From assembly GCF_020009625.1 (NCBI RefSeq), contig NZ_JAIHLP010000001.1, positions 1 through 64,000 of the forward strand: a stretch of DNA of 64,000 nt, written 5' to 3'. A model generated the notes under the pieces. That model was not told the DNA's origin, searched no databases, and saw nothing but the letters and a program-made list of their open reading frames with translations. Both the position numbers and the translations under genes were made by a program. This DNA is from Leifsonia poae (GTDB lineage Bacteria; Actinomycetota; Actinomycetes; Actinomycetales; Microbacteriaceae). Positions 50,848 through 58,202 of the stretch are shown one piece after another; positions within the stretch are counted from its first letter, which is position 1; every line of letters starts with the position of its first letter.

Positions 50848-51324
50848 ATGAGCAATCCCGTCACCATCACCGCCCCGGAAGGGCTGCCGTTCGTCGACGT
50901 CGTGCGCGAGTTCGACGCTCCCGTCGAGAAGGTGTTCGAGGCCCACCGCAACCCCGACCTCGTCGCGCGCTGGCTCGGTCCCCGAGGGTACGCCATGGTC
51001 ATCGAGGAGTATTCCTTCCGTACCGGGGGTCGCTATCGCTATGTGCACCGCGACACCGACGGTGCGGAGTACGCCTTCCACGGCGTCTTCCATGTGGTCC
51101 GCGACAACGAATTCGCGATCCAGACCTTCGAGTTCGAAGGCTTTCCGGATGTCGTGAGCATCGAATCCTTGAGCTTCGAACCGCTGGAGGGTGGACGCAG
51201 CCGTCTGCGCGTGCATGCCGTCTACCCGAGCCTCGAGGCGCGGGACGGGATCGTCGCGTCCGGGCAGGCGAAAGGGTTGACCGAGGGCTACGAACGACTC
51301 GACGACGTCGTGACCGCGCGCTGA
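50848..51324 (+). CDS. SRPBCC/AHSA1-like protein
   Basis: A 158-residue START-like fold protein (Activator of Hsp90 ATPase homologue-1 type). Typical parts: VREFDAPVEKVFEAHRNPDLVARWLGPRGY, GGRYRYVHRDTDGAEYAFHGVFHVV, FEGFPDVVSIESLSFEPLEGGRSRLRVHAVYPS. The ArsR-SRPBCC pairing is widespread and the SRPBCC protein is thought to bind a hydrophobic ligand. ATG 50848 is preferred, eight bases after AAGGAG; ATG 50842 would be too close. Confidence 0.88.
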   Translation: MSNPVTITAPEGLPFVDVVREFDAPVEKVFEAHRNPDLVARWLGPRGYAMVIEEYSFRTGGRYRYVHRDTDGAEYAFHGVFHVVRDNEFAIQTFEFEGFPDVVSIESLSFEPLEGGRSRLRVHAVYPSLEARDGIVASGQAKGLTEGYERLDDVVTAR

Positions 51325-51350
51325 AGCGGCGGCGGCCGGCGACGGGGCGA

Positions 51351-51923
51351 TCAGGAGTTCTGTTCGCCCCGCGGCTGTGCCGAACCCTTCAGGCTGCCGG
51401 TGGTCTGGCCGTCGAGGTAGACGACGCAGATCGCCGAATGAATCTGGTCCCAGGTCTCCTCGACCGGGGGATAGGAGCTCCACCCCGCCTCCGCCGCCTC
51501 GGGCGCGATGCCGACGTAGGCTGCGAAAGCGTCATGGCAGCTCGTATCTGCGGAATTCTCGACGGCCGTGTCGCCCGGGTAGGAGCCGCTTCCCACGGAG
51601 GGGATGGCGTAGATTTCGCTGTCGTGCGGAACGGAGCAGTCCACCACCGGGAAGCCCGGACCGGTGTACGAGTCGTCGAGATCGTCGATGCACTCGCCGA
51701 CGACGAGATCGGGAAAGTCGGTGGGTGTTCCCCCCGAGTCCGGGGCTGCATCCGTACCGCCAGAGGGATCGGCCGGCGCTGTCGCGCTCGGCGGAGCCTT
51801 GCGCAAGAACCGGTCGCGGATGACATCCCCGAACGGAACGCAGGCTGTAAGGCTGACGGTCATCAGGGCGGCCACAACCGCGGCGAGCATCGCACTGCGG
51901 TGCGGACGACGGGTCGGTCTCAT
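51351..51923 (-). CDS. Septum-formation family lipoprotein
   Basis: A 190-residue lipoprotein with a basic N-terminus, hydrophobic stretch and lipobox SLTAC, a Pro/Ser/Ala spacer (PPSATAPADPSGGTDAAPDSGG), then a domain with four cysteines: LVVGECIDDLDD, VVDCSVPHDSEIY, TSCHDAFAAYVG and HSAICVVYL. The VGxC and VxCxxPHxxE motifs define the actinobacterial septum-formation family, an exported domain with disulfides. Function at the septum is only inferred from the family name. Confidence 0.85.
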   Translation of the reverse strand: MRPTRRPHRSAMLAAVVAALMTVSLTACVPFGDVIRDRFLRKAPPSATAPADPSGGTDAAPDSGGTPTDFPDLVVGECIDDLDDSYTGPGFPVVDCSVPHDSEIYAIPSVGSGSYPGDTAVENSADTSCHDAFAAYVGIAPEAAEAGWSSYPPVEETWDQIHSAICVVYLDGQTTGSLKGSAQPRGEQNS

Positions 51924-51944
51924 CGGTCTCCTCGGGTCTTGCGC

Positions 51945-52745
51945 CTACGCTAGTGCCTCCAAAAGCGCTTCGTGCAGCAATCCATTGCTCGCGAGGGAGG
52001 AACCATTGCCCGGACCCGCCTGGCCCGTCACCGACGTGAACCGGCCTCCTGCCTCCTCGACGATCGGGATGAGCGCCGCGAGGTCGTAACTCTTCACACC
52101 GAATTCGCCGACGGCGTCGACGAGTCCTTCGGCGAGCAGCATGTACGACCACATGTCGCCGTATGCGCGGTCCCGCCACACCTGTCGGGTGAGGGCGACC
52201 AGCCGATCGAGGTAGCCTGCCTCATCCCACTGGGCGATGCTCTGGAAGCTGATCGATGCGTCCGCCAGCTCTGTGACCCCTGAGACGGACAACCGTCGCG
52301 GCTCGCCACCGTTCTCGGAGGTCCAGGCGCCCGAACCAGACGCCGCCCACCAGCGCCGGCCGAGGGCGGGAGAGCTGACGACGCCCACCACGGGCACTCC
52401 GTCGACAGCCAGAGCTATGAGCGTTCCCCACACCGGAACGCCGCGAAGATAGTTCGCCGTGCCATCGATCGGGTCGATGATCCACTGCCGTGTCGCATCC
52501 CCCTCTGTGCCGAACTCTTCACCGAGGATGCCGTCGGCCGGCCGTTCAGCGGCGAGGGTCTCGCGGATGGCGCGCTCCACTGCCAGATCAGCTTCGGTGA
52601 CGTGGGTGCGGTCCTGTTTGGTGTCGACTCGCAGCCCGATGCTGCGGAACTTGTCGGCGGAGATGCGGTCGGCCGCATCCGCGAGGCGGAGGGCGAGGGC
52701 GAGGTCGTCGGAGAGAGGGGCGGTGCTGGCGAGGTTCGAAGTCAC
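51945..52745 (-). CDS. hisN: Inositol monophosphatase-family phosphatase, probably histidinol-phosphatase (HisN)
   Basis: A 266-residue metal-dependent phosphatase. Motifs: THVTEADLAVERAIRETL, DGILGEEFGTEG with metal-binding Glu, WIIDPIDGTANYLRGVPVWGT and, near the C-terminus, GVKSYDLAALIPIVEEAGGRF. The IDPIDGTxNYxRGxPxW form with this length is typical of actinobacterial HisN that dephosphorylates histidinol phosphate, though other IMPase-like substrates cannot be excluded. The GTG start is fixed by a TAGGCT -10 box six bases upstream. Confidence 0.85.
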   Translation of the reverse strand: MTSNLASTAPLSDDLALALRLADAADRISADKFRSIGLRVDTKQDRTHVTEADLAVERAIRETLAAERPADGILGEEFGTEGDATRQWIIDPIDGTANYLRGVPVWGTLIALAVDGVPVVGVVSSPALGRRWWAASGSGAWTSENGGEPRRLSVSGVTELADASISFQSIAQWDEAGYLDRLVALTRQVWRDRAYGDMWSYMLLAEGLVDAVGEFGVKSYDLAALIPIVEEAGGRFTSVTGQAGPGNGSSLASNGLLHEALLEALA

Positions 52746-52751
52746 GCGAAG

Positions 52752-52757
52752 AGCCTA
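52752..52757 (-). promoter_or_regulatory. -10 box of a leaderless promoter
   Basis: Minus-strand TAGGCT, CTTCGC, then the GTG at 52745. Confidence 0.55.
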
Positions 52758-52887
52758 CCGACCGGGCGTGTCTTCCCGGTGCGGAATCGGCACCCGTCTC
52801 GTGACCCGCCGTCGCGGGGTGCTCGATTGGCGGGAGGCGCGAATCAGATGCTAGTGTTGAGCCTCGGTTCGGGTAACGAATCGAAAC

Positions 52888-52960
52888 GCACCTCTAGCTC
52901 AATCGGCAGAGCAACTGACTCTTAATCAGTGGGTTCCGGGTTCAAGTCCCGGGGGGTGCA
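52888..52960 (+). tRNA. tRNA-Lys (anticodon CUU), prophage integration site
   Basis: 73 bases: acceptor GCACCTC/GGGGTGC with G-T allowances, D-arm CTAGCTCAATCGGCAGAG, anticodon arm CTGACTCTTAATCAG with CTT, T-arm CCGGGTTCAAGTCCCGG, discriminator A; CCA not encoded. A tyrosine integrase gene points towards its 3' end. Confidence 0.95.
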
Positions 52961-52966
52961 CAATCA

Positions 52967-52999
52967 AGGCCCGGAATCTAGCGGATTCCGGGCCTTTTT
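52967..52999 (+). terminator. Rho-independent terminator after tRNA-Lys
   Basis: AGGCCCGGAATC pairs with GATTCCGGGCCT over 12 bp, followed by five T residues. It lies between the tRNA and the convergent integrase gene and could stop transcription from both sides. Confidence 0.85.
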
Positions 53000-53038
53000 C
53001 GTTGGCTACCGAGTCGAGGCGAATCGCGAATCCAGTAT

Positions 53039-54175
53039 TTACCCATTACTTTGAAACATCGTCTCAATGACTTCTGCGAAGTCTGAGACCTGTTCAGCCC
53101 GCTCCAAGTAGTACGTCGTCGTGATCTCTTCGGACTCGTGCCCCAGCTGCGATTGAGCCGCCTTAATGCCCAGGGTCTGGTCCAGATGGGTGGCAATTGC
53201 CTTGCGGAAATCCCGGGGAGTCTTGCCGACGTACGGGGACCCTTTCAGAGCCTCGCGCCAATGCCGACGTGTATTCGCCGGCCATCGGTACGTCCCAGTG
53301 CTTGACGGGAAGACCATCTCAAAGTGAGCGTTGATACGACGCTCGGTGAGCATCTGAACTGCTGTTGCCGGGAGCATCAGTCCGCGCTGTCCAGCCTCCG
53401 ATTTGGGGTGATCTTGGCGGAAGAGCTTGCCGGTATCCGGGTCGGTGGAGAGCGTGCCGCAGATTCGCAACAGCCCTCGATCCAGGGCAACATCTTGCTC
53501 CCATCGTGGCGCCAAGCCTTCGCCGGTCCTCGCTCCGGTGGACATGATGAGCATCGATATCTCAGACAGTTCCGATGTGTGGGTTTCGTCGTACGCCGCG
53601 AAAAGCTCTCGCATCCGGTGGATGTGATTGATGGCGATGACCTTGACAACATTCTTGACCGCCGGCACGGGCATCGTCTCTGTCACGGGGTTCTTGCCGA
53701 TCGCTCCTTGCCTCACGGCCAGGGCAAACATCTGAAGCATGACCGTCCGCGCGGTCCGGGCGATTGCCGGCGTAGCGAGCATGGACTTGATGAATCGATC
53801 AACCCGAGGCACTGATGCCTCGTTCAGCCGCAAGCTTCCGATTCCCGGCTTGATTCTCGACTGAATCGAGTTCCTGTACGTGTTGAATGTCCCTGCGACG
53901 GTCTTCTTGAGTCGCAGTTCTTCAAGCCACTTATCAGCGAGCTCGCTAACCGACGAAGTGGGGGAGAGGAGGTCAGCGTCGGTCCCCTCCGCGAGCTTAG
54001 ATTTGAGCGCCTTGATGAGGTTCTGCTCCGCATTCGCTTCGGTTCTTCCGTTGCGCTGCATCTGTCGACGCCTCCCGCTTGCGTCGCGGAAATACGCGTA
54101 TGCGATCGGTTGGCCGTCGATCGTGGTTCGCCGAATCGATCCCCACGTCTCGAGTACCAGTGGTGGTCTAGCCAT
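53039..54175 (-). CDS. Phage tyrosine integrase
   Basis: A 378-residue tyrosine recombinase. Residues 1-55 are an arm-binding-like N-terminus (IAYAYFRDASGRRRQ), 75-165 a SAM-like core-binding domain (ELADKWLEELRLKK), and 180-375 the catalytic domain with Arg216 (STGARTGEG), a likely Lys258, Arg324 (TPRDFRKAIATHLD), His346 (LGHES) and Tyr355/356 (TTTYYLER). The usual HxxR box has Arg for His, a variant known in actinophage enzymes. ATG 54175 with GAGAGGA upstream is preferred. It reads towards tRNA-Lys, the att site. Confidence 0.93.
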   Translation of the reverse strand: MARPPLVLETWGSIRRTTIDGQPIAYAYFRDASGRRRQMQRNGRTEANAEQNLIKALKSKLAEGTDADLLSPTSSVSELADKWLEELRLKKTVAGTFNTYRNSIQSRIKPGIGSLRLNEASVPRVDRFIKSMLATPAIARTARTVMLQMFALAVRQGAIGKNPVTETMPVPAVKNVVKVIAINHIHRMRELFAAYDETHTSELSEISMLIMSTGARTGEGLAPRWEQDVALDRGLLRICGTLSTDPDTGKLFRQDHPKSEAGQRGLMLPATAVQMLTERRINAHFEMVFPSSTGTYRWPANTRRHWREALKGSPYVGKTPRDFRKAIATHLDQTLGIKAAQSQLGHESEEITTTYYLERAEQVSDFAEVIETMFQSNG

Positions 54176-54186
54176 ACCGAATCCTC

Positions 54187-54630
54187 TCAGGAGAGCGCTC
54201 GCGCGAGCGTGTTCGTAAATCGTCCAAGTGGGCGCGTGCTGTACGTGCGGGCGCCGAGCCGTTGCAGGCAATGCGTCCGGTAGTGGTCGAGCAAGTCGAT
54301 GGTGATGCCGAGCTCGTCGGCGATGTAGAACCGGTCAGTGCTGACCTGTTCGAGGGCGGCGTACTCGGCCGGGTCGATCAAGAGCTCCGCAGCGAACGTA
54401 TCGGCCTGGCGTTCGGCGGTGAGCGAGTCGCAGGTGTGGCCGTGGTGGGCGTGCCCGAGTTCGTGGGCGATCGTGCAGCGGCGCTCGTCGGGGGTGAGCG
54501 ACAGGTCGAAGTAGATGCGCCCCTCGCTGGGGGAGTAGTACCCCAGGCCGCCATCGTCGAGATGGACTCCGTGCACCCTGACCCCCATCTCCGCCGCCCT
54601 CCGGAGCAAAACCTTCACCGCATCCTCCAT
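54187..54630 (-). CDS. ImmA/IrrE-type metallopeptidase
   Basis: A 147-residue protein with zinc motif HELGH at residues 56-60 and a downstream Glu-rich helix ERQADTFAAELLI giving the third ligand. In ICE and phage systems such ImmA proteins cut the repressor upon DNA damage. The gene starts directly at the end of the repressor gene (no gap), which fits that role. A short C-terminal region GITIDLLDHYRTHCLQRLGA follows. Confidence 0.92.
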   Translation of the reverse strand: MEDAVKVLLRRAAEMGVRVHGVHLDDGGLGYYSPSEGRIYFDLSLTPDERRCTIAHELGHAHHGHTCDSLTAERQADTFAAELLIDPAEYAALEQVSTDRFYIADELGITIDLLDHYRTHCLQRLGARTYSTRPLGRFTNTLARALS

Positions 54631-55134
54631 CTACTCCGCGTGAGGCTGGTCGGCCTTCTTTCGCCCTTTCTTCGCCACCAGGTCGACGTCCTTTTTGGTC
54701 ACGTCCTCGTGTGTCACATCCCAATCCTCACCGATGAGATCGTCATCCGTGAGAGAACTCTCAGTATCGGGGGAGGGTGCGACATCCAGGATCGGCGTGA
54801 GCTTTGGAACCGCCCTTCCAGAGGCGGGTGGAATCATGGGAAGGCGGTCATCTTCGGGGTAGGTTGACCCGTCGCGTTCGCCTAGTTCGACAGCGAGGCG
54901 GCTATATGCGGTTTCGACTATCACCTGCGGATCAATGTCGATTACTTCGCACGCCTCACAGACGACGGAAAGCGGAATCTCGGTCTTCCCGTTGAGCCAC
55001 CGGTTGAAAGCGGCGGGAGAGCGATTGATCGCTTCGGCTACGGCCGAGGCTGTAAAGCCCATGGCTGTGATCTTCCCCTTCAACTCGAGCCCCACAAATC
55101 GCGTGAAAATCTCGGCCCTCTGTCGGATGTTCAT
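54631..55134 (-). CDS. Phage repressor with N-terminal helix-turn-helix
   Basis: A 167-residue protein. Residues 15-75 form an XRE-like DNA-binding domain (GFTASAVAEAINRSPAAFNRWLNGKTEIPLSVVCEAC); the second half is acidic and low in structure (SSLTDDDLIGEDWD ... VDLVAKKGRKK). No LexA-like Ser/Lys protease is seen, in agreement with control by the adjacent ImmA peptidase. It is divergent from the Cro-like gene; the start follows a TAGTGT box by six bases. Confidence 0.88.
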   Translation of the reverse strand: MNIRQRAEIFTRFVGLELKGKITAMGFTASAVAEAINRSPAAFNRWLNGKTEIPLSVVCEACEVIDIDPQVIVETAYSRLAVELGERDGSTYPEDDRLPMIPPASGRAVPKLTPILDVAPSPDTESSLTDDDLIGEDWDVTHEDVTKKDVDLVAKKGRKKADQPHAE

Positions 55135-55140
55135 ATCGAC

Positions 55141-55168
55141 ACACTATCACTCATTTTGGACAATTCAA
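55141..55168 (-). promoter_or_regulatory. Repressor promoter (leaderless)
   Basis: On the minus strand: -35 TTGAAT (55168-55163), 16-bp spacer, -10 TAGTGT (55146-55141), six bases, ATG at 55134. Confidence 0.7.
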
Positions 55169-55170
55169 GT

Positions 55171-55194
55171 GTTCAAAGCGATAAACGATTGAAC
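55171..55194. promoter_or_regulatory. Candidate immunity operator
   Basis: GTTCAA and TTGAAC form an inverted repeat with a 12-bp spacer midway between the -35 boxes of the divergent repressor and cro-like promoters. Additional related half-sites (TTCAAG at 55164, TTGACA at 55195) flank it. Confidence 0.5.
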
Positions 55195-55224
55195 TTGACA
55201 CTTGCCGCGATGAGTAATTAGATT
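55195..55224 (+). promoter_or_regulatory. Early rightward promoter (leaderless)
   Basis: -35 TTGACA (55195-55200), 18-bp spacer, -10 TAGATT (55219-55224), six bases, ATG at 55231. Confidence 0.7.
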
Positions 55225-55230
55225 GCTCAT

Positions 55231-55452
55231 ATGAACAATCCGGTCATCGAGTGGAGCGCCAGGGCAGTGCGAGACGCAATTGCCGATGCGGGGCGTTCCA
55301 AGCGTTCCGTCTCTGATGAGACGGGCATTCCATATCCGACCCTCAACCGCAAATTGGCTGCGAAGTCCGAGTTCAGCTTCACGGAACTACTGATGCTCGC
55401 CGATGCGCTCGGCGTGGCCCCAAAACAGTTCACGCCACCCGTATTCGCCTAG
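55231..55452 (+). CDS. Cro-like DNA-binding protein
   Basis: A 73-residue helix-turn-helix protein: VRDAIADAGRSKRSVSDETGIPYPTLNRKLAAKSEFSFTELLMLADALGV. It is the first gene of the rightward phage operon, divergent from the repressor with a shared operator region, the usual place for Cro. The start codon follows the -10 box by six bases, so the transcript is probably leaderless. Confidence 0.88.
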   Translation: MNNPVIEWSARAVRDAIADAGRSKRSVSDETGIPYPTLNRKLAAKSEFSFTELLMLADALGVAPKQFTPPVFA

Positions 55453-55517
55453 CCGCTGAGCGCGCGGACGCCCATCAGGGGCGCTATTTGTCGCGCCTAG
55501 AAAAGAGAGGAACAGCA

Positions 55518-56258
55518 ATGACAGCCGGCACCAGTCTCGTCGCCATGAACGACGGTGAGCTAACCACCACCTCGCAGATCATCGCGGACGGGACGGGCAT
55601 AGAGCACGCCTCCGTGCTCCGCACGATCGACGGCAACCGAGCCGATTTCGAGGATTTCGGCCCACTCCGATTTGAAATCCGAGAGGGTGCGCGTCTTCCA
55701 CAAGGCGGTTTCGCGAAGGGGACGCGGATAGCGCTACTATCCGAGTCCCAGGCGACGCTTCTTATGACGTTCATGCGGAACATTGGCCCCGTAAAGGCCT
55801 TCAAGAAGGCGCTGGTGAAGGCATTCTATGAGCTCGCACGCCACGGGATGGCGCTTCCGCAGACGCGGGCCGAAGCACTCCGCGAACTGGCTTCCCAGAT
55901 CGAAGCCAACGAGGCCCTCGAAGCCAAGGCAGCGCTTGACGCACCGAAGGTGCTATTCGCAGATGCGGTCGCAACGTCCAAGACCACAGTCCTTGTCGGC
56001 GAGTTGGCGAAAGTGCTTCGCGGCAACGGCATCGAACTCGGTCAGAACCGACTGTTCGAACGGCTCCGCGAGGACGGATACCTGATCCGTCGAGCAGGCT
56101 CCGACTGGAACATGCCGACGCAGCGTGCGATGGAACTCGGCCTGTTCGAGATCAAGGAGACCGCTGTAACCCACTCCGATGGTCACGTGACCGTGAACAA
56201 GACCCCGAAGGTCACGGGCAAGGGGCAGGCGTACTTCGTGAACAGGTACTCCGCATGA
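55518..56258 (+). CDS. Phage antirepressor, Rha domain plus KilAC/ANT domain
   Basis: A 246-residue protein. Residues 1-105 match the Rha phage-regulator family (GELTTTSQIIADGTGIEHASVLRTIDGNR, FEIREGARLPQGGF, LLMTFMRNIGPVKAFKKALVKAFYEL); residues 130-246 match the phage antirepressor KilAC domain (LVGELAKVLRGNGIELGQNRLFERLREDGYLIRR ... KGQAYFVNRY). ATG 55518 has GAGAGGA upstream and is preferred to an upstream start. Such proteins regulate lysogeny, often by countering the repressor. The stop overlaps a following ATG. Confidence 0.92.
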   Translation: MTAGTSLVAMNDGELTTTSQIIADGTGIEHASVLRTIDGNRADFEDFGPLRFEIREGARLPQGGFAKGTRIALLSESQATLLMTFMRNIGPVKAFKKALVKAFYELARHGMALPQTRAEALRELASQIEANEALEAKAALDAPKVLFADAVATSKTTVLVGELAKVLRGNGIELGQNRLFERLREDGYLIRRAGSDWNMPTQRAMELGLFEIKETAVTHSDGHVTVNKTPKVTGKGQAYFVNRYSA

Positions 56259-56275
56259 GCGGGGGAGTGGTTTGG

Positions 56276-56458
56276 ATGACCGAGTTTGAGGCATCCGAGC
56301 ACTGCAATATCCCCGTCAACACCTTGCGTGCGTGGCGGCAAAAGGAAGCCAAGGAGGCGGGATCGAGCCCGCTGCGCTTCCACCGAATTGGCCGGCTCGT
56401 CCGGTACGTCCAGTCCGAGCTGGACCACGACATGGCGCACGGACGTCGTGCGGCTTAG
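56276..56458 (+). CDS. Small helix-turn-helix protein (excisionase-like)
   Basis: A 60-residue protein: MTEFEASEHCNIPVNTLRAWRQKEAKEAGSSPLRFHRIGRLVRYVQSELD is given here only by its landmarks, N-terminal TEFEASEHCNIPVNTLRAWR and C-terminal GRLVRYVQSELDHD. This is the MerR-like HTH_17 type seen in phage excisionases and DNA-packaging helpers. ATG 56276 has GGGGGAG eight bases upstream; ATG 56255 overlapping the previous stop is an alternative. Confidence 0.75.
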   Translation: MTEFEASEHCNIPVNTLRAWRQKEAKEAGSSPLRFHRIGRLVRYVQSELDHDMAHGRRAA

Positions 56459-56517
56459 GCGAACAAAAGGAAACGCCTCGGGGGCAACCGAGGCGAATCA
56501 AGAGAAAGGCACCAGTA

Positions 56518-56940
56518 ATGCCCGAAGCAATTGTACCCAAGACGTCGGGAGGTCGGCCGAGCACCTTCGCCGACCTCGACGACTACACCGTTGCGCCGCA
56601 CGAATTCATCAAGGCTGACTCGCAGTTCCTCATGCGTGACATCGCGGTGGGCCACGCATTCCTCGCGCTTCTCGAAGCACTTCGCGCGTCGGCGGAGTTC
56701 GACCTCACCGAGGACGGCGAAATCAAAGCGACCGTCGCGCTCGCGGAGGAAGAGAAGACGGCCAGGCTCCGTTCGGCCCAGTCTTCGTGGGATGTGTCCA
56801 AAGCCTGGTATGAGGAGGCGGAGGAGAAAGTCATCGAATCGTGGAAGCGCTATTCGGTCAACGCGTGGGCTAGGCGCGAGGGTCGCGAGCCCATCGATTG
56901 GGAACAGCACGACGCGCAGCACGAGCGGGTGTCCGCATGA
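56518..56940 (+). CDS. Phage protein of unknown function
   Basis: A 140-residue acidic, helical protein. The middle includes KADSQFLMRDIAVGHAFLAL and LRSAQSSWDVSKAWYEEAEE, with coiled-coil character in the latter. No motif is recognised. GAAAGG precedes the ATG. The stop overlaps the ATG of the BRO-type antirepressor gene (ATGA), so they are translated together. Confidence 0.7.
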   Translation: MPEAIVPKTSGGRPSTFADLDDYTVAPHEFIKADSQFLMRDIAVGHAFLALLEALRASAEFDLTEDGEIKATVALAEEEKTARLRSAQSSWDVSKAWYEEAEEKVIESWKRYSVNAWARREGREPIDWEQHDAQHERVSA

Positions 56941-57722
56941 GCGCCGACATTGTCCCGTTCGCGTTCGAGGGGGTGGAAGTACGCACCCTCACCATCAACG
57001 GTGAGACATGGTTCGTACTTGCTGACCTGTGCAACTACCTCGGGATCTCGAATCCGTCCAACGTCGCGGCGAGGCTCGACCCGACCACAACGGATACCCT
57101 CCGCCTGACAGAGGGTAATCGCGGCAACCCGAACGTGACCATCGTCAACGAGTCGGGCATGTACGAAGCGGTCATCAGATCGGACAAGCCGGAAGCGGTC
57201 AGATTCCGCCATTGGCTCACAGGCACGGTTCTTCCCGAGATCAGGAGAACTGGATCGTACGGTCACCCGGCCGACGATCTCGCGCTCCCCACCGACTACC
57301 TGTCCGCGCTGAAAGCGTTGGTGCAGCGTGAAGAGCAGAACGTCGAACTCGCGCAGCAGAACGCCGAGCTCACGCCGCGTGCGATCGCGTGGGATGCGAT
57401 CGCTTCGGCTGAGGGTGACTACTCGGTCGGTGAGGCGGCGAAGATGCTCGCCCACGCAGGCATCTCGAACATGGGTCCGCAGCGGTTGTTTTCCCGGCTG
57501 GCGGACATTGGTTGGACTTTCCGTGCTGGCGCGGCATGGCAGGCGAAAGCAGACCGGGTGGAGAAGGGGTTCCTCTCGATCAAGCCGCAGTTCCACTACC
57601 ACCCGGGCACCGGAGCGCGCGTAGTTGACCCGCCTCAGGTGCGGGTGACGCTCAAGGGTGTCGAGCAACTGCGGCGGCGGCTCGGTGGCGGCAACGGCGC
57701 CATTCAGGTGGTGCCGTCGTGA
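56937..57722 (+). CDS. Phage antirepressor, BRO-N plus KilAC/ANT domain
   Basis: A 261-residue protein. The N-terminal 100 residues are a BRO-N domain (VEVRTLTINGETWFVLADLCNYLGISNPSNVAARL ... FRHWLTGTVLPEIRRTGSY in landmarks). The C-terminal part is a KilAC-like DNA-binding domain (YSVGEAAKMLAHAGISNMG, QRLFSRLADIGWTFR, VRVTLKGVEQLRRRLGG). It shares the C-terminal architecture with the protein encoded 1.4 kb upstream, giving the phage two antirepressors with different N-termini. Confidence 0.92.
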   Translation: MSADIVPFAFEGVEVRTLTINGETWFVLADLCNYLGISNPSNVAARLDPTTTDTLRLTEGNRGNPNVTIVNESGMYEAVIRSDKPEAVRFRHWLTGTVLPEIRRTGSYGHPADDLALPTDYLSALKALVQREEQNVELAQQNAELTPRAIAWDAIASAEGDYSVGEAAKMLAHAGISNMGPQRLFSRLADIGWTFRAGAAWQAKADRVEKGFLSIKPQFHYHPGTGARVVDPPQVRVTLKGVEQLRRRLGGGNGAIQVVPS

Positions 57723-57829
57723 GCCGTCATGCCGCGGTGGTGCTGCCCCTCAACCACCGGAAGTCGTTCATCATCCCGATCCCGGCCGAACCGGTGGAGG
57801 ATCCCGAGGTTCTGGAGGTGACGTGCTGA
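57719..57829 (+). CDS. Tiny phage protein
   Basis: A 36-residue reading frame starting GTG: MSRHAAVVLPLNHRKSFIIP then IPAEPVEDPEVLEVTC. Both ends overlap neighbours (GTGA with the BRO gene, TGATG with the next), the same close packing as the surrounding genes, which is the main support. No function is suggested. Confidence 0.45.
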   Translation: MSRHAAVVLPLNHRKSFIIPIPAEPVEDPEVLEVTC

Positions 57830-58014
57830 TGCACCCGGACACGTTCGATTACGAGTCGCATATGGACTGGGCGGAACGTGTGCCCGATCCGGTGCGACGT
57901 GAGCCGAAACGTCCGAATGGTGCAGCAGTCGCCGCGACGATCGTCGTCCTCGTGATCGGTGCCGTCGCCGCCTCATGGCTTGTCCTTGCGGTTGCGGGGG
58001 TGACGTTCCGATGA
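57829..58014 (+). CDS. Small phage membrane protein
   Basis: A 61-residue protein: hydrophilic N-terminus (HPDTFDYESHMDWAERVPDP) and one C-terminal membrane helix (AAVAATIVVLVIGAVAASWL). GGAGG lies nine bases before the ATG. The stop overlaps the next ATG. Small membrane proteins in this place of actinophages are usually unassigned. Confidence 0.65.
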   Translation: MHPDTFDYESHMDWAERVPDPVRREPKRPNGAAVAATIVVLVIGAVAASWLVLAVAGVTFR

Positions 58015-58202
58015 AACCGGTTCGCGTGTTCTTCATCGTCTGCCTCATCGCCGCGATCTTCGTCGGCTACTCCGCCGGTACCGCACACAACGACGACCTT
58101 CTCCGCCTTGCTGCGGTCCTCTCCATCATCTTCTTCGCTGGCGCCTGTCTCGCATGGGACATCGACCAGCCCACCAACCCGAAAGGCAACACCCATGAGT
58201 GA
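58011..58202 (+). CDS. Small phage membrane protein with two hydrophobic segments
   Basis: A 63-residue protein: VRVFFIVCLIAAIFVGYSAG near the N-terminus and LAAVLSIIFFAGACLAWDI near the C-terminus are separated by a short charged loop. It overlaps both neighbours (ATGA before, 8 bp after). It could be holin-like by shape, but its position among early genes argues against that. Confidence 0.65.
   Translation: MKPVRVFFIVCLIAAIFVGYSAGTAHNDDLLRLAAVLSIIFFAGACLAWDIDQPTNPKGNTHE

Noticed and set aside
58011..58202. Holin
   Set aside because: It has two hydrophobic segments like a holin, but it lies among early genes with no endolysin near, so I leave it as an unassigned membrane protein.
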